A stretch of 64,000 nucleotides of DNA from NCBI GenBank assembly GCA_019635585.1, contig JAHBZE010000001.1, positions 930,001-994,000 on the forward strand, read 5' to 3'. Under the pieces are notes generated by a model that worked only from the letters and a program-made list of their open reading frames with translations, was not told where the DNA came from and did not search any database. This document shows, in pieces, positions 46,817 to 56,439 of this stretch; the stretch's first letter is position 1, and every line of letters starts with the position of its first letter. Origin of the DNA: Xanthobacteraceae bacterium (GTDB lineage: Bacteria > Pseudomonadota > Alphaproteobacteria > Rhizobiales > Xanthobacteraceae). Both the position numbers and the translations under genes were made by a program.

Positions 46817-47278
46817 ATGGCGATGACGAAGATGAAGAAAGCTGGCTCGCGCAATCCGCGCTCCTTGTGGCGGCGGGCATTCGACATCGAGTTCATTCGC
46901 AAGATGCCGTTCTGGATGCTCGCCTTCGCCTCGATTTTAGTCGCGCACCACGCGCCTTATGGCAGACGGCCGGCGGAATTCGACTGGGACATTAGCTGGC
47001 CTTCGATCGAGTGGTCGCTCCACAAGCCGCTTCATATTCTGGTCAGCGCACTTCTGATGGTGCTCGCGGTGCTCGCCTATAAATGGAGGCACTGGTGGTT
47101 TGCGGCCCTGCTCACCATGCTTGTTGGCTTGAGTTGGGAGATCGCGCAGATGACGGTCGCCGGGCACAACCCGCGGCTTGCAGATCTCGCGCCGGACTTT
47201 CTCGGCGTGGTGCTTGGCTGGCTGATCGTCGAAGGCATCCGGCATGCGATGAAGCCGGAGGACTATCTGTTCGGGTAA
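46817..47278 (+). CDS. VanZ-like membrane protein
   Basis: 153 residues, about four hydrophobic segments. LSWEIAQMTVAGHNPRLADLAPDFLGVVLGW resembles in outline the VanZ-like pattern of a Glu-x-x-Gln helix followed by an Asp-containing loop and glycine-rich helix. Two ATG codons (46817, 46823) are possible starts. Family assignment is tentative; the role is unknown. Confidence 0.65.
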   Translation: MAMTKMKKAGSRNPRSLWRRAFDIEFIRKMPFWMLAFASILVAHHAPYGRRPAEFDWDISWPSIEWSLHKPLHILVSALLMVLAVLAYKWRHWWFAALLTMLVGLSWEIAQMTVAGHNPRLADLAPDFLGVVLGWLIVEGIRHAMKPEDYLFG

Positions 47279-47279
47279 A

Positions 47280-47657
47280 TTACCATACGGCGTAAACAGT
47301 CAAGACGGCAGCGGCGAGAAATATCGAAATCGCCGGATGCCGCCAGCCGCAATAGATACAGGCAAGTGCTGTCAGCAATATCGTCGCGGCGAGCGTCAAT
47401 CCGATTGCGCGCAACGGATTTGCAGGCTGCACTGCCATGATTGCTAGTACGAGCGCGGCACACAACCAGTAGAGACTCGACAAATGCCAGACCGCGCGGA
47501 TGACGCGTTCAGTGAAGCCGCGATCGCCACGGCGGAGCAGAGGCAGGCCGGGCATCGCGAGCAGCCGCGGCAGGAACGCGCGTTCGCCCAGATAAGAATG
47601 CGCGACGCCCGCGACGACCATCAGGATAGCGGCCAGCCAGAGCATCGTTTCCGCCAT
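47280..47657 (-). CDS. Small integral membrane protein coupled to ETF-QO
   Basis: 125 residues with four hydrophobic helices. The ATG at 47657 overlaps the stop of the ETF-ubiquinone oxidoreductase gene (TGATG), so the two are translationally coupled. HSYLGERAFLPRLL in the first loop is the only distinctive stretch. No family is recognised; a link to the membrane-bound oxidoreductase is inferred from the overlap only. Confidence 0.7.
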   Translation of the reverse strand: MAETMLWLAAILMVVAGVAHSYLGERAFLPRLLAMPGLPLLRRGDRGFTERVIRAVWHLSSLYWLCAALVLAIMAVQPANPLRAIGLTLAATILLTALACIYCGWRHPAISIFLAAAVLTVYAVW

Positions 47658-49324
47658 CACATATTCGGATAGTTCGGACCGCCGCCGCCTTCGGGCGTGG
47701 TCCAGTTGATGTTCTGGTTTGGGTCCTTGATGTCGCAGGTTTTGCAGTGGACGCAATTCTGCGCGTTGATCTGGAAGCGCAGGCCGCTCCCCTCGCCTAC
47801 CCACTCGTAGACGCCGGCAGGGCAATAGCGGTTCGACGGGCCCGCATAAACATCGTGCTCCGACTCTTTCTGAAGCTCCATGTTTTTAACGATCAGATGG
47901 ATCGGCTGATTCTCTTCGTGGTTGGTGTTCGAAATGAATACCGAGCCGAGCTTGTCGAACGAGATCACTCCGTCCGGCTTCGGATAATCGATCTTCTGGT
48001 ATTTCGACGCAGGCTCGAGCGCGGCGGCGTCGGTCTTGCCGTGACCGAGCGTGCCGAAGATGGAGAAACCGAACAGCTGGTTTGTCCACATGTCAAAGCC
48101 GCCGAGCATCATGCCGACATAAAGACCGAACTTCGACCACAAGGGTTTCACGTTGCGGACCTTCTTCAGGTCCGCGCCTACTTGCGAAGCGCGCCAGCCT
48201 TCCTCGTAGCCGGTCAACTCGTCGCGCGAGCGGCCCGCGGTGAGCGCATTCGCGATATCTTCGGCTGCCATGATGCCGGTGAGCACCGCATTGTGCGAAC
48301 CCTTGATGCGCGGGACATTGACGAAGCCCGCTGCGCAGCCGACCAGCGCGCCGCCCGGGAACACGAGCTTCGGCACCGACTGGAAGCCGCCTTCGGTAAT
48401 CGCACGCGCGCCGTAGGAGAGACGCTTGCCGCCTTCGAAGGTGCCGCGGATCGCGGGATGCGTCTTGAATCGCTGGAATTCCTCGAACGGCGCGATGTAG
48501 GGATTCTTGTAGTTCAGGTGGACCACGAAGCCGACCATCACCTGCTCGTCTTCCATGTGATAGAGAAACGAGCCGCCGCCGGTTTCATTGTCGAGGGGCC
48601 AGCCGAAGGAATGCTGCACCAAGCCCGGCTGATGCTTTTCAGGCGCTACCTTCCAGAGTTCTTTCAGGCCGATGCCGAATTTCTGCGGCTCGGAATTTTT
48701 ATCCAATCCGAATTTCGCGATCAGTTGCTTGGAAAGGCTCCCGCGCGCGCCTTCGGCGAATAGCGTGTATTTGCCATGCAACTCGATACCGCGTTCGAAA
48801 TGCGAAGTCGGCTTGCCGTCGCGGCCAATGCCTTTGTCGCCGGTCGCAACACCTTTCACCGCGCCGTTCTCGTCGAACAAGACTTCGGCCGCTGCGAAGG
48901 TCGGATAGATTTCGACGCCGAGCGCTTCGGCGCGTGTAGCCAGCCAGCGGCAGACGTTGCCGAGCGAGACGATGTAGTTGCCGTGATTGTTCATCAAGGG
49001 CGGCATGATGAAGTTGGGCAGCCGGAACGCGCCGGTCTTCGTCATGTAATAGAAGCGGTCGTCCTTCACTTTGGTCTTGAGCGGCGCAGTGTCGTCCTCG
49101 CGCCAGTCCGGAAGCAGGCGATCGAGACCGATAGGATCGACCACCGCGCCCGAAAGAATATGTGCGCCGACTTCCGAGCCTTTCTCCAGCACGACCACGG
49201 TTATCTCCGGCGAGAGCTGCTTGAGCCGGATCGCGGCAGCCAAGCCTGAAGGCCCGGCGCCGACGATCACGACGTCGAATTCCATTGCCTCGCGTGCGGG
49301 GAGTTCCTGATTTTCCTCGGCCAT
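47657..49324 (-). CDS. etfQO: Electron transfer flavoprotein-ubiquinone oxidoreductase
   Basis: 555 residues, full length. It moves electrons from ETF (fatty acid and amino acid oxidation) to ubiquinone at the inner membrane. FAD motif VGAGPSGLAAAIRL near 21-34; 4Fe-4S cysteines near the C-terminus (CPAG at about 501 and CVHCKTCDIKDP at about 524-530). The start follows a short leader and is clear. The etfAB genes are not in the window. A small membrane protein gene overlaps its end. Confidence 0.95.
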   Translation of the reverse strand: MAEENQELPAREAMEFDVVIVGAGPSGLAAAIRLKQLSPEITVVVLEKGSEVGAHILSGAVVDPIGLDRLLPDWREDDTAPLKTKVKDDRFYYMTKTGAFRLPNFIMPPLMNNHGNYIVSLGNVCRWLATRAEALGVEIYPTFAAAEVLFDENGAVKGVATGDKGIGRDGKPTSHFERGIELHGKYTLFAEGARGSLSKQLIAKFGLDKNSEPQKFGIGLKELWKVAPEKHQPGLVQHSFGWPLDNETGGGSFLYHMEDEQVMVGFVVHLNYKNPYIAPFEEFQRFKTHPAIRGTFEGGKRLSYGARAITEGGFQSVPKLVFPGGALVGCAAGFVNVPRIKGSHNAVLTGIMAAEDIANALTAGRSRDELTGYEEGWRASQVGADLKKVRNVKPLWSKFGLYVGMMLGGFDMWTNQLFGFSIFGTLGHGKTDAAALEPASKYQKIDYPKPDGVISFDKLGSVFISNTNHEENQPIHLIVKNMELQKESEHDVYAGPSNRYCPAGVYEWVGEGSGLRFQINAQNCVHCKTCDIKDPNQNINWTTPEGGGGPNYPNM

Positions 49325-49425
49325 AGTGCTCTTCCCTGGGATTTCGAGTGTTTTCCCTGTTTTTTGGACCGATTACAACGTGCTTCGCATTGACGTCGCG
49401 GCAGTTTGGATTTCATTTCGAGGCT

Positions 49426-50241
49426 ATGTCCGAAGCTCCTCCGCATCCGATCGACGTCCTGCGCTTCTACGCCGAAAACGGCGTGGACATTGCGCTGGAC
49501 GAAATCGCACCGAACCGGCTGGCGGAACCGGCGGCCATTTTCGAGGCTCCGAAGCGCGAAGCGCCAAAGCCCTTCGGCGCGGCACCCGCGCCCGCTCGCA
49601 CGCAAGCGGCTTCACGAAACATCACGCCGCCCGCCGCGCCGGATGCCGCGATCCGCGATGCGGCACAACTCGCAGCCGGTGCGACGACGCTCGACGAGTT
49701 GCGCATAGCGGTCGAAAGTTTTCAGGGTTGCGCGCTTAAAAACACCGCGATGCGGACGGTGTTCGCCGACGGCAACCCGCAAGCGCGCGTGATGTTCGTA
49801 GGCGAAGGTCCGGGTGCGGAAGAAGACCGCGAGGGGCTACCCTTCGTCGGCCGCTCGGGAAAGTTACTCGACCGCATGATCGCGGCCATCGGACTCGACC
49901 GAACCTCGGCCTATATCGCGAACATCATTCCGTGGCGCCCGCCGGGAAACCGAACGCCGACGCCGCAGGAATCCGCGATCTGCCTGCCCTTCATCAAGCG
50001 GCAGATCGAGCTTGCCGATCCCGACGTTCTGGTCTGCCTCGGCGGACCTTCGGCAACGACGCTACTCGAACTGAAAGAAGGCATCACGCGCACGCGCGGC
50101 CGCTGGTTCGAATACGACACCGGAAAGCGCAAGATCAAAGCCATCGCCCTATTCCACCCGGCCTATCTGTTGCGTTCGCCCGCACACAAGAAACTCGCGT
50201 GGCAGGACCTGCTTTCGATCAAGAAGGCACTGGCAAACTAG
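49426..50241 (+). CDS. Uracil-DNA glycosylase, family 4-like
   Basis: 271 residues. The catalytic domain (about residues 115-270) begins near GCALKNTAMRTVFADG and has the motif 1 loop MFVGEGPGAEEDREGLPFVG, then NIIPWRPPGNRTPTPQE, and ends with LFHPAYLLRSPAHKKLAW. The roughly 100-residue N-terminal region is Pro/Ala-rich and variable. It removes uracil from DNA. The Cys ligands of a 4Fe-4S cluster are only partly evident, so cluster presence is uncertain. The ATG at 49426 fits family starts. Confidence 0.88.
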   Translation: MSEAPPHPIDVLRFYAENGVDIALDEIAPNRLAEPAAIFEAPKREAPKPFGAAPAPARTQAASRNITPPAAPDAAIRDAAQLAAGATTLDELRIAVESFQGCALKNTAMRTVFADGNPQARVMFVGEGPGAEEDREGLPFVGRSGKLLDRMIAAIGLDRTSAYIANIIPWRPPGNRTPTPQESAICLPFIKRQIELADPDVLVCLGGPSATTLLELKEGITRTRGRWFEYDTGKRKIKAIALFHPAYLLRSPAHKKLAWQDLLSIKKALAN

Positions 50242-50280
50242 CCTTCATCGCCGCACTCTAGCCCTGCTTTAAAAGACGAG

Positions 50281-50303
50281 ATGGCCGGGACAAGCCCGGC
50301 CAT
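50281..50303. repeat. Palindromic repeat unit related to the element at 12273-12360
   Basis: A 9-base perfect stem ATGGCCGGG/CCCGGCCAT encloses loop ACAAG, sharing GGGACAAGCCC with the element near ispE. It lies between the convergent uracil-DNA glycosylase and NCS2 permease genes and may also aid termination. Confidence 0.6.
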
Positions 50304-50324
50304 AACGCTTCTTGTATCGATCGA

Positions 50325-51710
50325 TCAGGTAAAGGCGAACTTCACCGCAAACAGGATCGCCAGCACGAACAGCGCGGGCGTCACGTCCTTCTCCTTGCCC
50401 GCGAAGATCTTGATCAGCGCGTAGGTGATGAAGCCCAGGCCAATGCCGGTCGCAATCGAATAGGTGAGCGGCATAGAGACGGCACAAACGATGGCCGGGG
50501 CATATTCGGTGATGTCGTTCCAATCCATCTCCGAAAGCCCGCGCGCCATGATCGCCGCGACGAACAAAAGTGCCGCGGCTGAGGCATAGGCCGGAATGGA
50601 AGCTGCAAGCGGCGAGAAGAATAGCGCAAGCAGGAACATGATCGAGACCACCACGGCGGTAAGTCCCGTCCGGCCACCGGCGGCCACGCCCGCGCTGCTT
50701 TCGATGTAGCTCGTCGTGGTCGAGGTGCCGATCGCCGAGCCGAACATCGCGGCGAAGCTGTCGGAAATCAGCGCCTGACGCATGCGCGGGAGATTGCCCT
50801 TCTTGTCGAGCAGGCCCGAGCGGTGCGTGACGCCGATCAGGGTACCGGCGTTGTCGAAGACGTCGATCAAAAACAGCGTCAGCACCGCGACGATAAAGGA
50901 AAGTTCGAAGGTGCGCGACCAGTCGAACTTGAACAAGGTCGGCTCGAGCGAAGGCGGCAGCGAAACGACGCCATTGAAAGTCGTCAGCCCAAGCGGGATG
51001 CCAACCGCGGCCACGATCAGCATGCCGATGATGGTTGCGCCCGGAATGTTCCGGTAGTTCAGCGCCGCAATCAGGATGAAGCCAAGGATCGCAAGAATCG
51101 CGGGCCAGGATGCGATCAGCCGCGGGTCGAGTTTGCCGAGCGTGACCAGCGTTGCCGGATGGTCGACGATAATGCCTGCGTTTTCGAGTGCGATGATCGC
51201 AAGGAACAGGCCAACCCCCGCCGAAACCGCGAGCTTCAGGTTCATCGGGATCGCGTTGATGATGTATTCGCGAATCCGGAACACCGAGATCAGGAAGAAC
51301 AGGACGCCGGAGAGAAACACCGCCCAGAGCGCCTGCTGCCACGTGTATTTATAAGTGAGCACGATGGTGAAGGCGAAAAAGGCATTCAGGCCCATGCCGG
51401 GCGCCAGCGCGATCGGATACTTCGCATAGAGACCCATCACCAAAGTCGCGACCGCCGCCGCGAGACAAGTCGCGACAAAGACCGCGCCCTGCGGCATGCC
51501 CGCTTTCGCGAGGATCTGCGGATTGACGACGATGATGTAGGCCATCGTCAGGAACGTGGTGATGCCGGCGATAATTTCGGTACGAATGGTCGAGCCGTTC
51601 TCGCCGATGGAAAAATAATTGTTCAGCCAATTCTCAAGGCCCGACGGCTGCGGACGGGACGCCGCCTTGGCCCTCGCCTTTACCTTTGCGGCTTTCTTTG
51701 CCTTTGCCAT
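50325..51710 (-). CDS. NCS2 family purine permease (AzgA-like)
   Basis: 461 residues from the ATG at 51710, which follows AGGGGGG. A basic Lys/Ala-rich N-terminus precedes about twelve to fourteen membrane segments. EIIAGITTFLTMAYIIVVNP and ALAPGMGLNAFFAF are hallmarks of the AzgA/GhxP branch that imports adenine, guanine or hypoxanthine with protons. Exact substrate not determinable. Single-gene unit. Confidence 0.9.
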   Translation of the reverse strand: MAKAKKAAKVKARAKAASRPQPSGLENWLNNYFSIGENGSTIRTEIIAGITTFLTMAYIIVVNPQILAKAGMPQGAVFVATCLAAAVATLVMGLYAKYPIALAPGMGLNAFFAFTIVLTYKYTWQQALWAVFLSGVLFFLISVFRIREYIINAIPMNLKLAVSAGVGLFLAIIALENAGIIVDHPATLVTLGKLDPRLIASWPAILAILGFILIAALNYRNIPGATIIGMLIVAAVGIPLGLTTFNGVVSLPPSLEPTLFKFDWSRTFELSFIVAVLTLFLIDVFDNAGTLIGVTHRSGLLDKKGNLPRMRQALISDSFAAMFGSAIGTSTTTSYIESSAGVAAGGRTGLTAVVVSIMFLLALFFSPLAASIPAYASAAALLFVAAIMARGLSEMDWNDITEYAPAIVCAVSMPLTYSIATGIGLGFITYALIKIFAGKEKDVTPALFVLAILFAVKFAFT

Positions 51711-51936
51711 GAATGCCCCCTGAAGAATACGGATCGAATCCAAATCGCATTGCGCGGCAGAATAGCCCGCCGTTAACAGCGGCGCGGGGCTGCCGCATTA
51801 CTTGTCCACCGCCGGAACTCATCATGCCGCGATGCGGCGGTGCGCCGGAAAAGCCCTTGGGCCGCAGAGACATGGCGCCGAAGCCGGGCTAGAATGACTT
51901 TAACGTAATCAGCAATCGACCGCGGAGTATCGCGTG

Positions 51937-53310
51937 ATGGACATCGATCCGCTGCTGCTTGCACGAATCCAGTTCGCCTTCACGATTACCTTCCACATCA
52001 TCTTCCCGACCTTCACGATCGGGCTCTCGGCCTATATCGCGACGCTCGAGGTGATGTGGCTCTGGTCGGGGCGCGAGCACTATCACCGGCTGGCGCGGTT
52101 CTGGACCAAGATCTTCGCGGTTTCGTTCGCGATGGGCGTCGTTTCCGGCATCGTGCTCTCCTATCAGTTCGGCACCAACTGGAGCCGCTTCTCAGAGTTC
52201 GCCGGTAACATCGTCGGGCCTTTGATGGGCTACGAGGTGCTGACCGCGTTTTTCCTCGAAGCGACCTTCCTCGGCATCATGCTGTTCGGCTGGGACCGGG
52301 TGCCGAAGCCGTTGCATGTGTTCGCCTGCATCGCGGTCGCGGCCGGCACGCTGATGTCGGCATTCTGGATTCTGTCCGCGAATAGCTGGATGCACACGCC
52401 GCAGGGACACGCAATCCAGAACGGCATTGCGGTGCCGGTGGACTGGCTCGCGGTCATCTTCAGCCCGAGCTTCCCCTATCGCTTCGCGCATATGACGACG
52501 GCCGCTTATCTGACGACCTCTTTCGTCGTGCTCGCGGTCGGCGCGCGCTACATGATCGCCGGTAAATTCTCCGACGAAGCAAAGACCATGTTGCGCATGG
52601 GCATCGGTTTCGCCGCGATCGTGGCGCCCCTCCAGCTTCTGATCGGCGACCAGCACGGGCTGAATACGCTCAAGCATCAGCCGATCAAAGTTGCGGCTAT
52701 GGAAGCGCATTGGGACGGCGACCATCCCGCGCCGCTGATCCTGTTCGCTTGGCCGGACGAGAAGAACGAGAAGAACCTGTTCGAGATTTCGATTCCGAAA
52801 GGTGCTTCGCTGATCCTGAAACACGATCCGAACGCACTCCTGCAGGGATTGAAGAGCGTGCCGCCGCAGGACCGCCCGCCGGTGAAGAACGTATTCTTCG
52901 CCTTCCGTGTCATGGTCGGCATCGGCCTGTTCATGATCGCGTCGGCTTTCGCCGGCGTATTTCTGTGGTGGCGGCGAAAACTTTTCGGCACGCGCTGGTA
53001 CCTGTGGCCGATGCAGCACGCATGGTCGTTCGGCTTTATCGCGGTGATCGCGGGATGGTTCGTTACCGAACAGGGCCGCCAGCCGTGGATCGTCTATGGC
53101 CTGCAACGGACCGCGGACGCAATCTCGCCGATCGCGGGCGGTCTCGTGCTCTCGACGCTTCTCCTCTACGTCGCGGTCTATTCGATCGTGTTCTCGATGG
53201 GCATCTATTACATCAACCGGCTGATCGCGAAGGGCCCCGGCGCAAGCGAACTCGCACCCGACAGCGGCGTGCCGAACCGGCCGCTCGCAGCAGGCGTGAA
53301 ACAGCAATGA
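51937..53310 (+). CDS. cydA: Cytochrome bd-type ubiquinol oxidase subunit I (CioA-like)
   Basis: 457 residues. Haem-binding His in TITFHIIFPTFTIGLSAY near residue 19, and GTNWSRFSEFAGNIVGPLMGYEVLTAFFLEATFLG, typical of the b595/d region. The Q loop is short, as in cyanide-insensitive oxidases. ATG at 51937 with GGAG upstream; a GTG one codon earlier is also possible. It reduces O2 with quinol at the inner membrane. Its stop overlaps the next gene by four bases. Confidence 0.94.
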   Translation: MDIDPLLLARIQFAFTITFHIIFPTFTIGLSAYIATLEVMWLWSGREHYHRLARFWTKIFAVSFAMGVVSGIVLSYQFGTNWSRFSEFAGNIVGPLMGYEVLTAFFLEATFLGIMLFGWDRVPKPLHVFACIAVAAGTLMSAFWILSANSWMHTPQGHAIQNGIAVPVDWLAVIFSPSFPYRFAHMTTAAYLTTSFVVLAVGARYMIAGKFSDEAKTMLRMGIGFAAIVAPLQLLIGDQHGLNTLKHQPIKVAAMEAHWDGDHPAPLILFAWPDEKNEKNLFEISIPKGASLILKHDPNALLQGLKSVPPQDRPPVKNVFFAFRVMVGIGLFMIASAFAGVFLWWRRKLFGTRWYLWPMQHAWSFGFIAVIAGWFVTEQGRQPWIVYGLQRTADAISPIAGGLVLSTLLLYVAVYSIVFSMGIYYINRLIAKGPGASELAPDSGVPNRPLAAGVKQQ

Positions 53311-53687
53311 CGATTACCTTCGAACGCACTGTTCCGATCCTGCGGATGTTCTCGCCCGAGAAAACGAAGGAATTCTATTTCGATTTTCTCGGCTTCAAAC
53401 TCGACTGGGAGCACCGCTTCCACGAAGGTGCGCCGCTCTACATGCAAATCTCGCGCGGTGAAGCCGTGCTGCAATTAAGCGAACACTTCGGCGACGGCAC
53501 GCCGGGCAGCGCGGTCTATTTCTACATGAAGGGTATCGAGGAATTTCACCGCGAGGTGCTCGCCAAAAACTATCGTCATGCGCGTCCCGGCATTCATCAT
53601 CAGGACTGGGGTATGATCGAGATGATGATCGGCGACCCTTCCGGAAACAAAATTCGTTTCGGCGAACCGAAATTGCAGGGAGTCTGA
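53307..53687 (+). CDS. Glyoxalase/bleomycin-resistance superfamily protein inside the cyd operon
   Basis: 126 residues, starting at the ATG overlapping the cydA stop and ending one base before cydB. The N-terminal half shows ILRMFSPEKTKEFYFDFLGFKLDWEHRF and the second half WGMIEMMIGDPSGNKIRFGEP, two beta-alpha-beta-beta-beta halves of a vicinal oxygen chelate fold. Similar proteins are often annotated as bleomycin-resistance-like. Perfect coupling to both oxidase genes suggests shared expression. Confidence 0.85.
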   Translation: MTITFERTVPILRMFSPEKTKEFYFDFLGFKLDWEHRFHEGAPLYMQISRGEAVLQLSEHFGDGTPGSAVYFYMKGIEEFHREVLAKNYRHARPGIHHQDWGMIEMMIGDPSGNKIRFGEPKLQGV

Positions 53688-53688
53688 G

Positions 53689-54693
53689 ATGGAATGGTAT
53701 CTGCCATTGATCTGGGCGCTGGTGATCGGTTTCGCGGTCGCGATGTATGTCGTGCTCGATGGCTTCGATCTAGGCATCGGTATCCTGTTTCCGTTCGCGG
53801 ACTCCGATCAGGAGCGCGACCAGATGATGAACACGGTCGCGCCGTTCTGGGACGGCAACGAAACCTGGCTCGTACTCGGCGGCGCGGGACTGCTGGTCGC
53901 ATTTCCGGTCGCTTACGCGATCCTGTTGCCAGCGTTCTACCTGCCGGTAACTTTGATGCTGCTCGGACTCGTGCTGCGCGGCGTGTCGTTCGAATTCCGA
54001 TGGATTGCAAAGACCAGCAAGTATCTCTGGAATTTTGCGTTCGCAAGCGGCTCGACGGTCGCCGCGTTCATGCAGGGCATAATCGTCGGCGGCATGGTGA
54101 GCGGAATCAAAGTGCAAGGCACGCAATATGCGGGCGGCAGCTTCGACTGGTTCACTCCGTTCTCGCTGATGTGCGGCCTTGCGATGGTCGCGGGTTACGC
54201 GTTGCTCGGCGCTACGTGGCTGATTATGAAAACCGAAGGCACGGTCGCGCAACATGCGCGCCGTAACGCGATGGCTGCACTTTATGCCGTGCTTTTTTTC
54301 ATGGCAGTGGTTTCACTGTGGACGCCGCTCGAACATGCACGCATCGCGGAGCGCTGGTTCACGCTGCCGAATTTCCTTTTCTTCTGGCCGGTGCCTTTCG
54401 TGACCGCAGTGCTCTCTTTCCTGTGCTGGCATTGGCTCCGGAAAGGAAACGAGTTCATGCCGTTCTGGTGCGCGATCGCACTTTTCTTCATGGGCTATTC
54501 GGGATTGGTGATTTCTAATTTTCCGTATCTTGTGCCGCCGGTGCTGAACGTCTGGGAAACGGCGGCGGTGCCGGCGAGCCAACTATTCGCGCTGATGGGA
54601 ACGCTCTTCATGTTTCCGATCTTGATCGGCTATACGGTTTTCATCTACTGGATCTTCCGCGGCAAAATCCGTGAAGGCGAAGGCTATCACTAA
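53689..54693 (+). CDS. cydB: Cytochrome bd-type ubiquinol oxidase subunit II (CioB-like)
   Basis: 334 residues, about eight membrane helices. It begins YLPLIWALVIGFAVAMYVVLDGFDLGIGIL and continues with PFWDGNETWLVLGGAGLLVAFP, diagnostic of CydB. It completes the oxidase encoded with cydA. No small CydX-like reading frame is evident in the 216 bases that follow. Confidence 0.94.
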   Translation: MEWYLPLIWALVIGFAVAMYVVLDGFDLGIGILFPFADSDQERDQMMNTVAPFWDGNETWLVLGGAGLLVAFPVAYAILLPAFYLPVTLMLLGLVLRGVSFEFRWIAKTSKYLWNFAFASGSTVAAFMQGIIVGGMVSGIKVQGTQYAGGSFDWFTPFSLMCGLAMVAGYALLGATWLIMKTEGTVAQHARRNAMAALYAVLFFMAVVSLWTPLEHARIAERWFTLPNFLFFWPVPFVTAVLSFLCWHWLRKGNEFMPFWCAIALFFMGYSGLVISNFPYLVPPVLNVWETAAVPASQLFALMGTLFMFPILIGYTVFIYWIFRGKIREGEGYH

Positions 54694-54909
54694 CGCCTTT
54701 GACGTTTTGTTCATGGAATGCGGATAAGGTTTTCCTTAAGTAGCGCTTCGCGTTTCGCATCGCGGCGGGAACTCATCCAACGCTTCAACAATCTGGAAGC
54801 GTCCCGCGCGCTCACAAACCGATTCAGGAGAAAATCGAGTCTTTTCAAGCCGCTGAATCCGCGCTCTGAAAGTGCGATTCCAGGCTTGTTCTTAAAGCAT
54901 CGATTCCGC

Positions 54910-56439
54910 CTAGCGCGGCGGAACAATCGCCCAGCCAAGCCGCACCGGATCGCCGCCGCCACGTCCCCACGGCAGACGTAGTGGCGCTTCGGCGACGAAG
55001 GCGGGAAGTTTCGCGACGTACTCAGCGGGCGGCGAAAGATCAGCGCCGCGAATTTCCCAGAACACGATGCCGCCCTTCTTTGCAAAATCTTCGCTGTCGA
55101 TCCATGGCGAGCTGGAAAGATCGGCGTCGATCACAACATGCGGGCGATCCGCGCTCATCACCGAAATCTGCGACGCTCTTACGCGCGCCCCAATCAGATA
55201 TTCGAGCGGACGGCCGGTGCGCGTGTGGAAAATATCGGTGAGTGTTCTCGCCGCCGGCAGCGCGGGCCAGTTCGGCGCGCGATTGTCGCCGATCCAGCCC
55301 GGAGAGAAGCTCGATGCAATCTGCGCGAGCGGCGGCACGAACAAAAGAATCAACGCGATTAGCCCGACGATCCGTTGCCTACGGATGACGATCCGCTCGC
55401 CGCCAAGCAACACCGCGGCGACGCCGGAAAACAGAAGCAGCGAGGCGAAGAACTGCGGTTTCGCGGCGCGGCCGGTCGCGTAAAGCCAGAGCAGCGCAAA
55501 TAGTGCCGGAACGATCGCAAGTGCGACGACGCTCGACCGCGAGAATGCCGTCGAAGGTTCACGCATAAAGACCGGTGCGTTCTCCTTCGCGGCATAGGCG
55601 GTCGCGAGAAACAGAAGCATCGCGAAACCGAAATGCCCGAGCAAGAGATCGAAGATGAGACGAAGTGGCGGGTGCAATTCGTCAGCAGCAATGCCCGCAC
55701 CCTGCCCGGCGAAAAGGTCCTGCATTCCATTTTGCCAGAGCCAGAGCAGGCGCGGCCCCGCAAAGAATACAAAAACAAAAGTCGCAAGCGCGAAACAAAG
55801 CAGCGCGTCGAAGCGCGCGAGCCCGGCGCGGCCATGCGAAGTTGCGAGTGTGACAACGGCAAACAGCGCTGCGAGCACGATGCCCTGCGGTCCGGCGTGG
55901 AGCATCGCACCGAGTACGATGCCGAGTGCGATCCATCCGTTCGGCTTGTGCTCACCGGCGGCTATCCACCACGCGAGCACCGCGGCGGCGGCAAGCGGCA
56001 TCTGTAACACGTCGCCGATCATGGGATTGCCCGGCAATGCAACCGGGAACACGCCGACCATGAGCATCACCGCGATCGCCGCGTGACGATCGCCCGCGAT
56101 GCGCCGCGCAAAGAGAAACACAAACCATCCTGCAAGCGCGACACAAAGCGTGGACGCAAGCCGCAGCAAAAATAATGAACTCGTTGCACGATAGATCGCA
56201 GCGGAAATCCACGCGGCGAGCGGCGGCAATTCCGTGTAACCCTGCATCCATTCCCGGCCGAGTGCGATCGCGACCGCCATCTGCGGCGGAGGCGCGGGTT
56301 CGGCGAGTTGCATCGCGATCGCCCAGACAAATGCATGCGCGAGCAATACCAGCGCGAGAAATCCCGCGGGGATCGCGCGCAGGCCTTCGACAAAAATGGA
56401 TGCTTCGAGCGGCCCTGCCGCTTCGCGAATGGGGCGCAT
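54910..56439 (-). CDS. GT39-like integral membrane glycosyltransferase
   Basis: 509 residues with about eleven to thirteen hydrophobic segments. An early periplasmic loop (EWMQGYTELPPLAAWISAAIY) sits where the catalytic acidic residue of ArnT/PMT-type enzymes lies, although here the sequence is not canonical. Its ATG overlaps the rnhB stop (TGATG). Likely uses polyprenyl-phosphate sugar donors; acceptor unknown. The GT2 protein at 13518 could supply such a donor, but that is speculative. Confidence 0.75.
   Translation of the reverse strand: MRPIREAAGPLEASIFVEGLRAIPAGFLALVLLAHAFVWAIAMQLAEPAPPPQMAVAIALGREWMQGYTELPPLAAWISAAIYRATSSLFLLRLASTLCVALAGWFVFLFARRIAGDRHAAIAVMLMVGVFPVALPGNPMIGDVLQMPLAAAAVLAWWIAAGEHKPNGWIALGIVLGAMLHAGPQGIVLAALFAVVTLATSHGRAGLARFDALLCFALATFVFVFFAGPRLLWLWQNGMQDLFAGQGAGIAADELHPPLRLIFDLLLGHFGFAMLLFLATAYAAKENAPVFMREPSTAFSRSSVVALAIVPALFALLWLYATGRAAKPQFFASLLLFSGVAAVLLGGERIVIRRQRIVGLIALILLFVPPLAQIASSFSPGWIGDNRAPNWPALPAARTLTDIFHTRTGRPLEYLIGARVRASQISVMSADRPHVVIDADLSSSPWIDSEDFAKKGGIVFWEIRGADLSPPAEYVAKLPAFVAEAPLRLPWGRGGGDPVRLGWAIVPPR

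Noticed and set aside
54694-54909. cydX-like small subunit gene or small RNA after cydB
   Set aside because: No short hydrophobic frame with a ribosome-binding site is present, and the one open frame (54718 onward) is Arg/Ser-rich and overlaps the convergent gene.
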